30,324 bases of DNA. Source: Actinomycetes bacterium (GTDB lineage: Bacteria; Actinomycetota; Humimicrobiia; JAHJRV01). The first letter of the stretch is position 1, and each line of letters opens with the position of its first letter. The notes beneath the pieces were generated by a model, which saw nothing but the letters and a program-made list of their open reading frames with translations, made no database searches and was not told where the DNA came from. The position numbers were made by a program, and so were the translations under genes. The stretch spans positions 1 through 30,324 of the forward strand of contig JAUWOM010000003.1 of the NCBI GenBank assembly GCA_030612085.1, given 5' to 3'. Positions 8,214 through 15,477 of the stretch are shown piece by piece.

Positions 8214-9142
8214 AACTCATCTTTTTGGGAACGCCTCAATTTTCTGTTCCATTTTTAAGAACAATAAATTCATCGCATCATAAAATTGTTGCTGTTATAA
8301 CAAATCCTGATAGAAAGAGTGGAAGGGGAATGAGAATAACATCACCTTCCATAAAGGAAGAAGCTATCAGATTGGGATTAAAAGTTCTCCAACCTCCAGA
8401 TATTAATAACTCGGAATTTATATCAAAAATTAGTAAACTTAAAGCAGAAGTGGGAGTTGTTGTAGCATATGGAAGGATTTTGAAAAAAGAAACTATAAAC
8501 ATCATGGAAAAAGGATGGATTAATCTTCATCCTTCTTTGCTTCCAAAATATAGAGGTCCATCACCAATTCAATGGGCAATATTAAATGGAGACAGAACAA
8601 TAGGTATTACTACAACTTTTATAGAGGAAAAGATGGACTCGGGGGATATAATTTTGCAAAATAAAATCAAGATCAAAGAAAATGATACTTTTGGAAAGCT
8701 CAAGCGAATAATTGAAAATGAAGGCTGTAAATTATTAATGGATACCCTAGATTTAGTTGAAAAAGGGAATGTAAAGACTATTGTACAAGATGATAGTTTG
8801 GCTACATATACTAATAAAATCACAAAAAAAATTGCAACTATAAGTTGGGATAATCCATCAAAGAAAATACATGATCAAATAAGAGCTTTAAGTCCAACCC
8901 CTGGTGCTCAAACATCCATTAAAGGTAAAAACCTGAAAATATTTATATCTCAGATAATTAATAGAAAATCAACTCTTCCTCCAGGATCAGTAGTGACATG
9001 TTCACCAAGAGAAGGGTTATTTATTGCAACATCAGATTATTTAATTCGTCCTTTTATATTGCAACCTCAGGATAGAAGAAGGATGAAAGATATTGAGTTC
9101 TTACGGGGTTATCGAGTAAATAGAGGAGACATCCTGAAATAG
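8210..9142 (+). CDS. fmt: Methionyl-tRNA formyltransferase
   Basis: The 310-aa product begins KLIFLGTPQFSVPFL and contains the formyltransferase core NLHPSLLPKYRGPSPIQWAI around residue 105 and VGVVVAYGRIL before it, followed by the C-terminal OB-like domain. It formylates Met-tRNA(fMet) with 10-formyl-THF. The start is TTG 8210 with a very strong Shine-Dalgarno (AGGAGGGG) inside def; the overlap TTGA is 4 bases long. Confidence 0.95.
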   Translation: MKLIFLGTPQFSVPFLRTINSSHHKIVAVITNPDRKSGRGMRITSPSIKEEAIRLGLKVLQPPDINNSEFISKISKLKAEVGVVVAYGRILKKETINIMEKGWINLHPSLLPKYRGPSPIQWAILNGDRTIGITTTFIEEKMDSGDIILQNKIKIKENDTFGKLKRIIENEGCKLLMDTLDLVEKGNVKTIVQDDSLATYTNKITKKIATISWDNPSKKIHDQIRALSPTPGAQTSIKGKNLKIFISQIINRKSTLPPGSVVTCSPREGLFIATSDYLIRPFILQPQDRRRMKDIEFLRGYRVNRGDILK

Positions 9143-9192
9143 AATATCTCTGAAATTATGTAACAAACCTATAACAAAACTTAAATTTCATT

Positions 9193-9870
9193 ATGGTTAA
9201 TAAAAAAGATAAAACATACGAATTGTCAGTTTCAATACTGGATGCAGATTTTACACATTTAGAGGATGAGATTAGAAAAATAGAGCCTTATGCTGATTTT
9301 ATCCAGATTGATGTAATGGATGGACATTTTGTACCAAATATTTCTTTTGGAATTCCAATTGTAAAAGCAATAAAAAATATTACTGATATTCCCTTAGAAG
9401 CTCACTTAATGATTCAAAAACCACAAAGATATATAAAAGATTTTATAGATGCTGGCTCCAATTGCATAATTATTCATTATGAATCAGAATCATCAATAGA
9501 AATATTAAATATTATAAAAGAGATTAAAAAATATGGGGTTGAAGCAGGACTTGCTATAAATCCTGATACCCCTATAAAAAATATAACTAATTTCCTAAAA
9601 AATATTGATCTTCTTCTTATCATGTCTGTTTTTCCTGGTTTTGGAGGTCAAAAATTTATAAAAAAAACTTATGAAAGAATTAGAAAAATTAGGAGAATAA
9701 TTGATACAGAAGACATTAAAGTTAAAATCGAAGTTGATGGCGGAATAAATTTAAATAATGCTCATAAATTATTAAAAGCTGGAACTGATATTTTAGTAGT
9801 TGGATCTGCAATATATAAATCCAGTGATACAGAAGAAGCTGTAAAAAATTTTTCTTCAATTGAAATATAG
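9193..9870 (+). CDS. rpe: Ribulose-phosphate 3-epimerase
   Basis: The 225-aa TIM-barrel protein shows the family signatures VSILDADFTHLEDEI, IQIDVMDGHFVPNISFG, LEAHLMIQKP, MSVFPGFGGQKF and EVDGGINL. These contain the metal ligands and the catalytic Asp residues. It interconverts ribulose 5-phosphate and xylulose 5-phosphate in the pentose phosphate pathway, which supplies the ribulose 5-phosphate used by RibB in the next operon. The ATG at 9193 lacks a Shine-Dalgarno. In mycobacteria rpe likewise precedes the rib genes. Confidence 0.95.
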   Translation: MVNKKDKTYELSVSILDADFTHLEDEIRKIEPYADFIQIDVMDGHFVPNISFGIPIVKAIKNITDIPLEAHLMIQKPQRYIKDFIDAGSNCIIIHYESESSIEILNIIKEIKKYGVEAGLAINPDTPIKNITNFLKNIDLLLIMSVFPGFGGQKFIKKTYERIRKIRRIIDTEDIKVKIEVDGGINLNNAHKLLKAGTDILVVGSAIYKSSDTEEAVKNFSSIEI

Positions 9871-9891
9871 AACATATTTTTTGGTAAAATA

Positions 9892-9922
9892 TTGAAAAAC
9901 AGTAGTTTTTATAGTATATAAT
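9892..9922 (+). promoter_or_regulatory. Candidate promoter of the riboflavin operon
   Basis: TTGAAA (9892-9897), a 19-base spacer and TATAAT (9917-9922) lie just upstream of the FMN riboswitch, which starts about 25 bases after the -10. The spacer is longer than ideal, so the -35 assignment is uncertain; the -10 is the more solid part. Confidence 0.45.
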
Positions 9923-9946
9923 ATTATTATATTTTTTAAAGATAAA

Positions 9947-10054
9947 AATCTTCAGGGCAGGGTGTAATTCCCTACCGGCGGTAAAAGCCCGCGAGCCTTT
10001 TTGGCAGATCTGGTTATTCCAGAGCCGACAGTATAGTCTGGATGGGAGAAGATT
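9947..10054 (+). ncRNA. FMN riboswitch (RFN element)
   Basis: The conserved RFN blocks are all visible in order: TTCAGGGCAGGGTG, ATTCCCTACCGGCGGT, AGCCCGCGAGCC, CAGATCTGG, CAGAGCCGACAGT, AGTCTGGATGGGAGAAGA. The closing helix P1 pairs 9947-9953 with 10048-10054. Binding of FMN would shut off the riboflavin genes downstream. It lies between rpe and ribD, and the terminator hairpin about 10 bases after it suggests control by transcription attenuation. Confidence 0.97.
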
Positions 10055-10063
10055 CTATACATG

Positions 10064-10099
10064 CGCCAAGGAATTTTCTCCTTGGCGTTTATTTTATTT
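10064..10099 (+). terminator. Riboswitch expression-platform terminator
   Basis: A perfect 9-bp stem (CGCCAAGGA 10064-10072 with TCCTTGGCG 10079-10087), a 6-base loop, and a T-rich tail (TTTATTTTATTTA). Placed after the FMN aptamer and 65 bases before ribD, it is the expected FMN-dependent terminator. Confidence 0.85.
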
Positions 10100-10151
10100 A
10101 AGGAAAATATTTTAATAAGTAGAAAAATCTATATAAAAGTGGGTTCAATAG

Positions 10152-11282
10152 GTGAAAAATATTAAAAAAGAAGTAAATAAAAAATATATGAATATTGCAC
10201 TCAAACTAGCAGAGAAAGCAAGGGGAAATACAAGCCCCAATCCACTGGTTGGAGCTGTTCTAGTTAAAAACGATGAGATAATCGGAAAAGGATATCATAA
10301 AAAGAGAGGTTCTAATCACGCTGAAGTAGAAGCCCTACATTCTTGCAACGTTTCTCTGAAAGGAGACACTATATATGTGACTCTTGAACCTTGTTGTTTT
10401 TATGGTCATACACCACCATGCACTCAGGCAATTTTAAAAAGTGGAATAACAAAAGTAATAGTTGGAATGATTGATCCTAATCCAAATGTAAATGGTAAGG
10501 GAATAAGAGAGTTAGAGGAAGGAGGAGTTGATGTAGAAGTTGGATTTTTACAAGATGAAATATCAAGACAAAATGAGATTTACATAAAACATATTACAAA
10601 AAAGATACCTTTTATTGCATTGAAAATGGCTATAAGTGTAGATGGTAAGATGTGCACTAAAACAAAAGATTCTAAATGGATTACTTCAGATATTTCAAGA
10701 AAATATGTGCATGGAATAAGAAGTCAATTTGATAGCATATTAACTGGAGTGGGGACAGTACTAGCTGATGACCCCTTACTTACTGCAAGATATGACAACA
10801 ATAAAAAAAATCCTATAAGAATTGTGGTAGATTCAAGACTTAAAATACCATTGGATTCAAAATTATTAAAGACTGCTAATGAAACAAAATTAATTATTGC
10901 AACAACCAAGCATTATGACAAGAAAAAAGCTAAAGAAATAAATAAACTTGGAGCAGAGATTCTAATAGTTGATGAAAACAAGAATGAGAATATTGAACTA
11001 AAAAACAGAGTAAATTTAAATGAATTACTAAAAATATTGGGTGAGAAAGAGATAACATCTGTCCTAATAGAGGCTGGTCCAACACTTTCTACATCATTTA
11101 TTAAACAAGATTTGGTTGATAAATTTCATATTTTTATCGCTCCTATGATAATTGGTGGATATAATGCTTTTCAAACTATCGGTGACTTAGAAATTGTAAG
11201 AATGGTAGATACCAAAAAACTTAATTTCTCAAAGGTAGAAAGAATAGGGGATGATCTGTTAATTGAAGCTTATCCTATTTAA
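10152..11282 (+). CDS. ribD: Bifunctional pyrimidine deaminase/reductase RibD
   Basis: The 376-aa product has an N-terminal cytidine-deaminase-like domain with HAEVEAL (His56 and Glu) and the zinc-binding EPCCFYGHTPPC (around 80-91). A C-terminal reductase domain follows (GVGTVLADDPLLTAR, LIEAGPTLSTSFI). It performs the second and third steps of riboflavin synthesis from the GTP cyclohydrolase II product. The start is GTG 10152. It is the first gene of the FMN-controlled ribD-ribE-ribBA-ribH operon. Confidence 0.96.
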   Translation: MKNIKKEVNKKYMNIALKLAEKARGNTSPNPLVGAVLVKNDEIIGKGYHKKRGSNHAEVEALHSCNVSLKGDTIYVTLEPCCFYGHTPPCTQAILKSGITKVIVGMIDPNPNVNGKGIRELEEGGVDVEVGFLQDEISRQNEIYIKHITKKIPFIALKMAISVDGKMCTKTKDSKWITSDISRKYVHGIRSQFDSILTGVGTVLADDPLLTARYDNNKKNPIRIVVDSRLKIPLDSKLLKTANETKLIIATTKHYDKKKAKEINKLGAEILIVDENKNENIELKNRVNLNELLKILGEKEITSVLIEAGPTLSTSFIKQDLVDKFHIFIAPMIIGGYNAFQTIGDLEIVRMVDTKKLNFSKVERIGDDLLIEAYPI

Positions 11283-11329
11283 TAAAAATTAATTAGTAAA
11301 ATTTCTTAAACGGATTAGAAAAGGAAAAA

Positions 11330-11983
11330 ATGTTTTCTGGAATAATTGAAGAAATTGGAATAGTTAAAAAAGTAAGACTATCTCCAGAAAAAAGTTTTAT
11401 AAGAATTTTTTGCAAAAAAATTTACGAAGACCTTAAATTGGGTGATTCCATAAGTGTAGATGGAACATGTCTTACAATTTCAGAAATTGGACATGGTTTG
11501 TTTGGTGTTGATATCTTACCTGAAACATATGAAAAAACCACATTAAAATATCTTAAGGTGGGAAGAAAGGTAAATTTAGAAAGATCTATTACTCTTGGAA
11601 CCTTATTGGGAGGTCATATTGTTTTAGGACATATTGATGAAGTTGGAAAAATAATAAAGATAAAAAGGGAAAGAGGTTCTAATATATTTGAGATTTCTCA
11701 CTCACCAGAATTCGCGAAATATATAGTGAAAAAGGGATCAATAACTGTAGATGGCATTAGTTTGACCATAATGGATGTTTTTATTAGAAAGTTCTCAATT
11801 AATTTAATTCCATACACTCTGAAAAATACTACTTTAGGTAATAAAAGTATCAATGATAATGTAAATTTAGAAGCAGATGTTCTTGCGAAATACTGCTATA
11901 AATTTATTTCAGATAGATATAAAAATAAAGAGATTACTAATAACAATTCAAAGAAAAAATTTTACAGGAAAGAAATAATATGA
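11330..11983 (+). CDS. ribE: Riboflavin synthase (alpha subunit)
   Basis: The 217-aa protein starts MFSGIIEEIG and has the internal duplication typical of riboflavin synthase: two lumazine-binding halves (SVDGTCLTI near 44 and TVDGISLTIMDV near 138), with GHIVLGHIDEVG between. It converts two 6,7-dimethyl-8-ribityllumazines to riboflavin and a pyrimidinedione. The ATG follows AAAGGA. The C-terminus ends in a basic, Lys/Asn-rich tail, and the stop overlaps the ribBA start (ATGA). Confidence 0.95.
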   Translation: MFSGIIEEIGIVKKVRLSPEKSFIRIFCKKIYEDLKLGDSISVDGTCLTISEIGHGLFGVDILPETYEKTTLKYLKVGRKVNLERSITLGTLLGGHIVLGHIDEVGKIIKIKRERGSNIFEISHSPEFAKYIVKKGSITVDGISLTIMDVFIRKFSINLIPYTLKNTTLGNKSINDNVNLEADVLAKYCYKFISDRYKNKEITNNNSKKKFYRKEII

Positions 11984-13185
11984 GCATAGTCACAATTGAA
12001 AAGGTAATAGAAGAAATTAAAAAAGGCAAAATGGTAATAGTGGTTGATGATGAAGACAGAGAAAATGAAGGTGATTTCATAATGGCTGCTGAGAAGGTTA
12101 CTCCTGAGGATATAAATTTCATGTCAAAGTTTGGTAGAGGTTTAATTTGCATGCCTTGTATCAGTTCAAGATTAAATGAACTACAGATACCTGATATGGT
12201 AACTGAGAACACATCGAAACATGGAACTGCGTTTACAGTTTCTGTTGGCGCGAAACATAAAATATCAACTGGAATATCTGCATTTGACCGTGCTGCAACA
12301 ATTTTAACAATAATTGATCCTAAAACAAAAACAGAAGATATAAGTATGCCCGGGCATGTTTTCCCTTTAAGAGCGAATGATGGTGGTGTGCTTAAGAGAG
12401 CGGGACATACAGAAGCTGCTATTGATTTAGCTCGATTAGCAGGTCTTTTCCCAGCTGGTGTTTTATGCGAGATAATGAATAATGATGGAACAATGGCTAG
12501 ATTAAATCAGTTGGAAAAAATTGCAAAAAAGTTTAATATGCCCATTGTTACAGTAGAATCTATCATTGAATATAGGAGAAAAAGAGAAAGATTAATTAGA
12601 AAGATATCAACAGCAAGACTTCCAACAGAATATGGTAAATTTGATATTATTGTATATCAATCAATTTTGGATGAGAAAGTTCATGTAGTCTTGAAAAAAG
12701 GTAAGGTGATAAATAAACAAAATGTTTTAGTTAGAGTACATTCTCAATGCCTTACTGGAGATGTCTTTAAGTCTCTAAGATGTGATTGTGGTCAACAGTT
12801 GTCTAAAGCTCTTAAGAAGATACAAGATGAAGGAAGAGGTGTTTTACTATATATGGAGCAAGAGGGAAGAGGAATTGGACTTTCCAATAAATTAAAAGCA
12901 TATAGACTGCAAGACAAAGGTTTAGATACTGTTGAAGCAAACATAGAATTAGGTTTCTCAGCAGATCTTAGAGATTATGGAATTGGAGCCCAGATATTGG
13001 TTGATTTAGGATTATCAACAATAAGATTATTGACAAATAACCCAAGAAAAATTGTGGGGCTTGAGGGATACGGGTTAAAAATAACAGAAAGAGTTCCAAT
13101 AGTAGTAAAACCACATAAAGAAAATATCAAATATTTACAAACAAAGAGAGATAAACTTTCTCATTTAATTGATTGTGTCGAATAA
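11980..13185 (+). CDS. ribBA: Bifunctional DHBP synthase / GTP cyclohydrolase II
   Basis: The 401-aa product fuses two enzymes. The N-terminal half (about 1-200) has DDEDRENEGDFIMAAEKV and the Thr/His-rich GHTEAAIDLARLAGL of 3,4-dihydroxy-2-butanone 4-phosphate synthase. The C-terminal half (about 205-400) has the zinc-binding CLTGDVFKSLRCDCG and the MEQEGRGIGL motif of GTP cyclohydrolase II. It supplies both precursors of lumazine. It overlaps ribE by 4 bases, so translation is probably coupled. Both active-site sets look intact. Confidence 0.96.
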   Translation: MSIVTIEKVIEEIKKGKMVIVVDDEDRENEGDFIMAAEKVTPEDINFMSKFGRGLICMPCISSRLNELQIPDMVTENTSKHGTAFTVSVGAKHKISTGISAFDRAATILTIIDPKTKTEDISMPGHVFPLRANDGGVLKRAGHTEAAIDLARLAGLFPAGVLCEIMNNDGTMARLNQLEKIAKKFNMPIVTVESIIEYRRKRERLIRKISTARLPTEYGKFDIIVYQSILDEKVHVVLKKGKVINKQNVLVRVHSQCLTGDVFKSLRCDCGQQLSKALKKIQDEGRGVLLYMEQEGRGIGLSNKLKAYRLQDKGLDTVEANIELGFSADLRDYGIGAQILVDLGLSTIRLLTNNPRKIVGLEGYGLKITERVPIVVKPHKENIKYLQTKRDKLSHLIDCVE

Positions 13186-13261
13186 TAGTCACAAATCTCT
13201 AAAAAGAATTAAATTTAAATCGAAATAGTAAAAAATAATAATTTTTTAGAAAGGAGAATAA

Positions 13262-13804
13262 ATGGAAAAGAAATATGAAAGTAGCAAGATGAATTCTGGA
13301 CCGGTGGAGTATGAGGAAGATTTTAAGAATGAAAAAAGGAACAAAATGTATGAAGGTCATTTAATAGCAGAAGATTTAAAGTTTTCAATAGTGGTAAGCA
13401 GATTTAATGATTTTATAACCAATCGTCTTTTAGAAGGGGCATTAGATGCTTTAAAAAGACATAAATGTTCAGAGGAAAACATTAAGATAGCTTATGTTCC
13501 GGGAAGCCTTGAAATACCTCTTATTGCAAAAAAGTTAGGACTTACAAAAAAATATGATGCTATCATATGTTTGGGAGCAGTTATACGAGGAGATACTCCT
13601 CACTTTGAATATGTAGCTTCTCAAGTAACAAGGGGAATTGAAAGAGTCAGTTTAGATTTAGAGATACCAGTATCATTTGGGATTATAACTGCAGATACCA
13701 TTGAGCAAGCTATAGAAAGAGCAGGAGCAAAAATGGGGAATAAAGGATACCAAGCAGCTATATCAGCTATTGAAATGTCAAATTTGTTAAAAGAAATAAA
13801 ATAA
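13262..13804 (+). CDS. ribH: 6,7-dimethyl-8-ribityllumazine synthase with N-terminal extension
   Basis: The core (YEGHLIAEDLKFSIVVSRFN, VPGSLEIPLIAKKL, GAVIRGDTPHFEYV) is standard lumazine synthase, including the catalytic His in GDTPHF. The start at ATG 13262 has a strong Shine-Dalgarno (AAAGGAG) and adds about 28 charged residues ahead of the usual MYEGHL start, giving 180 aa instead of about 155. The internal Met codons at residues 10 and 29 lack an equally good ribosome site, so the extension is likely translated. Lumazine synthase forms shells or pentamers; the extension would lie on the particle. It is the last gene of the rib operon, 76 bases after ribBA. Confidence 0.94.
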   Translation: MEKKYESSKMNSGPVEYEEDFKNEKRNKMYEGHLIAEDLKFSIVVSRFNDFITNRLLEGALDALKRHKCSEENIKIAYVPGSLEIPLIAKKLGLTKKYDAIICLGAVIRGDTPHFEYVASQVTRGIERVSLDLEIPVSFGIITADTIEQAIERAGAKMGNKGYQAAISAIEMSNLLKEIK

Positions 13805-13818
13805 ATTAAATTTTAATT

Positions 13819-14370
13819 ATGAAAATTGGAATATTTAGCGATACTCATGGCGATTATATAGCCATTAGAAAAAGTCTTGAGATTTTTAAGGATTGTGATT
13901 TTATTCTGCATTGTGGTGATATATTAAATCATGGTGTTTTCAATCCAATTAAGAAATCCTATAATCCAAAGAAGGCAGCACAGCTATTAAATGAATCGAA
14001 AAAACCTATAATTTTCTGCAAAGGTAATTGCGATAGTGAGGTAGACCAAATAGCAATAGAAAGACCCATCCAAAATCCAATTGCCTATATTTTTTCTCAA
14101 CCTTTTAGAATTCTTATAAATCATGGGCATAATATGAGCATGGAAGATTTTCTTAAACTTGCAAGGAAAGACAAGTATAATATTATCGCAACAGGTCACA
14201 CCCATCGTAAATCATTTGAAAAAATAGAGGATGCTTATTTCATAAATCCTGGTAGTGCAAGCATTTCGTTAGATGAAAAACCTGCATCTGGAGCAATCTT
14301 ACATGATAATGAATTAACTTTCTTTAATATCAAAACAGGTGAGGTAACAGAAAAATTTATATTGAAGTAA
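13819..14370 (+). CDS. yfcE: YfcE-type metallophosphoesterase
   Basis: The 183-aa product has the calcineurin-like metal-binding motifs in order: FSDTHGD (D.H), HCGDIL (GD), KGNCD (GN.D), NHGH and GHTH. This matches the YfcE/MJ0936 group, cytosolic Mn-dependent phosphodiesterases acting on small substrates whose physiological substrate is unclear. It starts 15 bases after ribH without a Shine-Dalgarno, so it may be cotranscribed with the rib operon. It ends tail-to-tail with rpmB. Confidence 0.88.
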   Translation: MKIGIFSDTHGDYIAIRKSLEIFKDCDFILHCGDILNHGVFNPIKKSYNPKKAAQLLNESKKPIIFCKGNCDSEVDQIAIERPIQNPIAYIFSQPFRILINHGHNMSMEDFLKLARKDKYNIIATGHTHRKSFEKIEDAYFINPGSASISLDEKPASGAILHDNELTFFNIKTGEVTEKFILK

Positions 14371-14431
14371 TTATTAAAATATAAATAGAAAAAGTTATAA
14401 GGGATATATTTCTTTTTTTTGATATATATTT

Positions 14432-14626
14432 TTATTTCACTATTTTTTCTACTTTTCCAGCTTTAAGACACTTAGTACATATCTTGATTTTAACTACTCT
14501 TTTATCCCTTTTTACTTTTACTGTATGGAGATTTGGTAGCCATTTTCTCTTAGTTTTTCTATGAGAATGGCTAATTTGATGTCCTGATACTGGTCCTTTT
14601 TTACAAATTTCACAAATTCTTGCCAC
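14432..14626 (-). CDS. rpmB: 50S ribosomal protein L28
   Basis: The 64-aa basic protein (ARICEICKKGPVSGHQISHS, RKWLPNLHTVKVK, ICTKCLKAGKV) is L28. Two CxxC pairs mark the zinc-binding (C+) form. The start is GTG at 14626-14624. It is the only protein gene on the - strand of the window and is divergent from the Asp23-fakA-recG run, as is often seen for rpmB and the fakA (DAK-like) gene. Confidence 0.95.
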   Translation of the reverse strand: MARICEICKKGPVSGHQISHSHRKTKRKWLPNLHTVKVKRDKRVVKIKICTKCLKAGKVEKIVK

Positions 14627-15082
14627 AATATTTCTCTTTATGTATTCTTATAAGTGTTTATAAAAAAATTATTATATAGCCTAATTATAAATTATTTTTT
14701 AATATAAAATATATATTTTTACTTGTAAGTTTGAAATTATATGTCTATTATTTAAAAAAATCAAATATATTTATATTTTTATTGTTATCAATACAAAATG
14801 TTAAAGTTAGTTGCTAAATTAATAAGTTAAATTTTTATAGTTTTATAAATTTTGTTAAAATTTATTAGAGAGGTTTAGCGAAAATGAAATATTTTTTGCA
14901 ACAAGCGTCATTGTATTTTACTTAAGGAAACAATAAAATATTATTAATCGTCAAATATTGATTAAAGAAGTGATATTAATTTAAAAATTAATTGAACTAT
15001 TTAAGAGATGTGTTCACAACTCTTAATACTTTAAAAATAAATATTACTATTAAATGAATATTATGATTTGGGGGGTAATATA
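14627..15082. other. Divergent intergenic region between rpmB and the Asp23 gene
   Basis: This 456-base, very AT-rich spacer must hold promoters in both directions. On the - strand a TATAAT-like -10 can be read at about 14673-14681, but no good -35 fits it. On the + strand a 13-codon open frame (14884-14925) follows GAGAGG, and the 26-bp near-palindrome lies at 15001-15026. No tRNA or known riboswitch is seen. Confidence 0.5.
15001..15026. promoter_or_regulatory. 26-bp near-perfect palindrome upstream of Asp23-fakA
   Basis: The arms TTAAGAG (15001-15007) and CTCTTAA (15020-15026) enclose a second palindrome, TGTG/CACA, with one A-A mismatch between them; 24 of 26 positions are symmetric. It ends 56 bases before the Asp23 start. 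The two-fold symmetry suits a dimeric repressor site; as RNA it would form a short hairpin without a U-run. Confidence 0.5.
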
Positions 15083-15433
15083 TTGGAATTTAACAAGGAA
15101 TCTCGTGGTCAAATACAAATATCTGACACTGCTATTTCTGAAATTGTAAGTAATGTCTCAAGTAAGTGTTACGGTGTTATAGGATTTGTAAACCCATCCT
15201 TGAAGGAGGGTATAATAAAACTTCTACATAGAGAACATCAAAGTAAAGGTGTAATTGTAAGTAGAGATAAAGATAAAGTTAATATTGAAATTCATGTTAT
15301 AGTCCAATATGGTACAAATCTCAAACAGGTTGCTAATAGTTTGAGAGATTCAATAAGGTTTAATCTTGAAAAATTAACATCTTTACCAATTGGAAAAATA
15401 GATATTAATATACAGAAGGTAAATATAAAATAA
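15083..15433 (+). CDS. Asp23/Gls24-family envelope stress protein
   Basis: The 116-aa protein (GQIQISDTAISEIVSNVSSK, HVIVQYGTNLKQVANSLRDS, KIDINIQKV) belongs to the Asp23/Gls24 family (DUF322), small soluble proteins linked to the cell envelope or alkaline stress. TTG 15083 is chosen because GGGGGG (15071-15075 region) sits 6-7 bases before it; an upstream TTG at 15068 would place that element inside the gene. It is followed by the FakA-like gene, a pairing common in Firmicutes and actinobacteria. Confidence 0.85.
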   Translation: MEFNKESRGQIQISDTAISEIVSNVSSKCYGVIGFVNPSLKEGIIKLLHREHQSKGVIVSRDKDKVNIEIHVIVQYGTNLKQVANSLRDSIRFNLEKLTSLPIGKIDINIQKVNIK

Positions 15434-15477
15434 TTTTTTAAATAATATACAAGAAGTTCAAAAAGGATGTAATTAGT

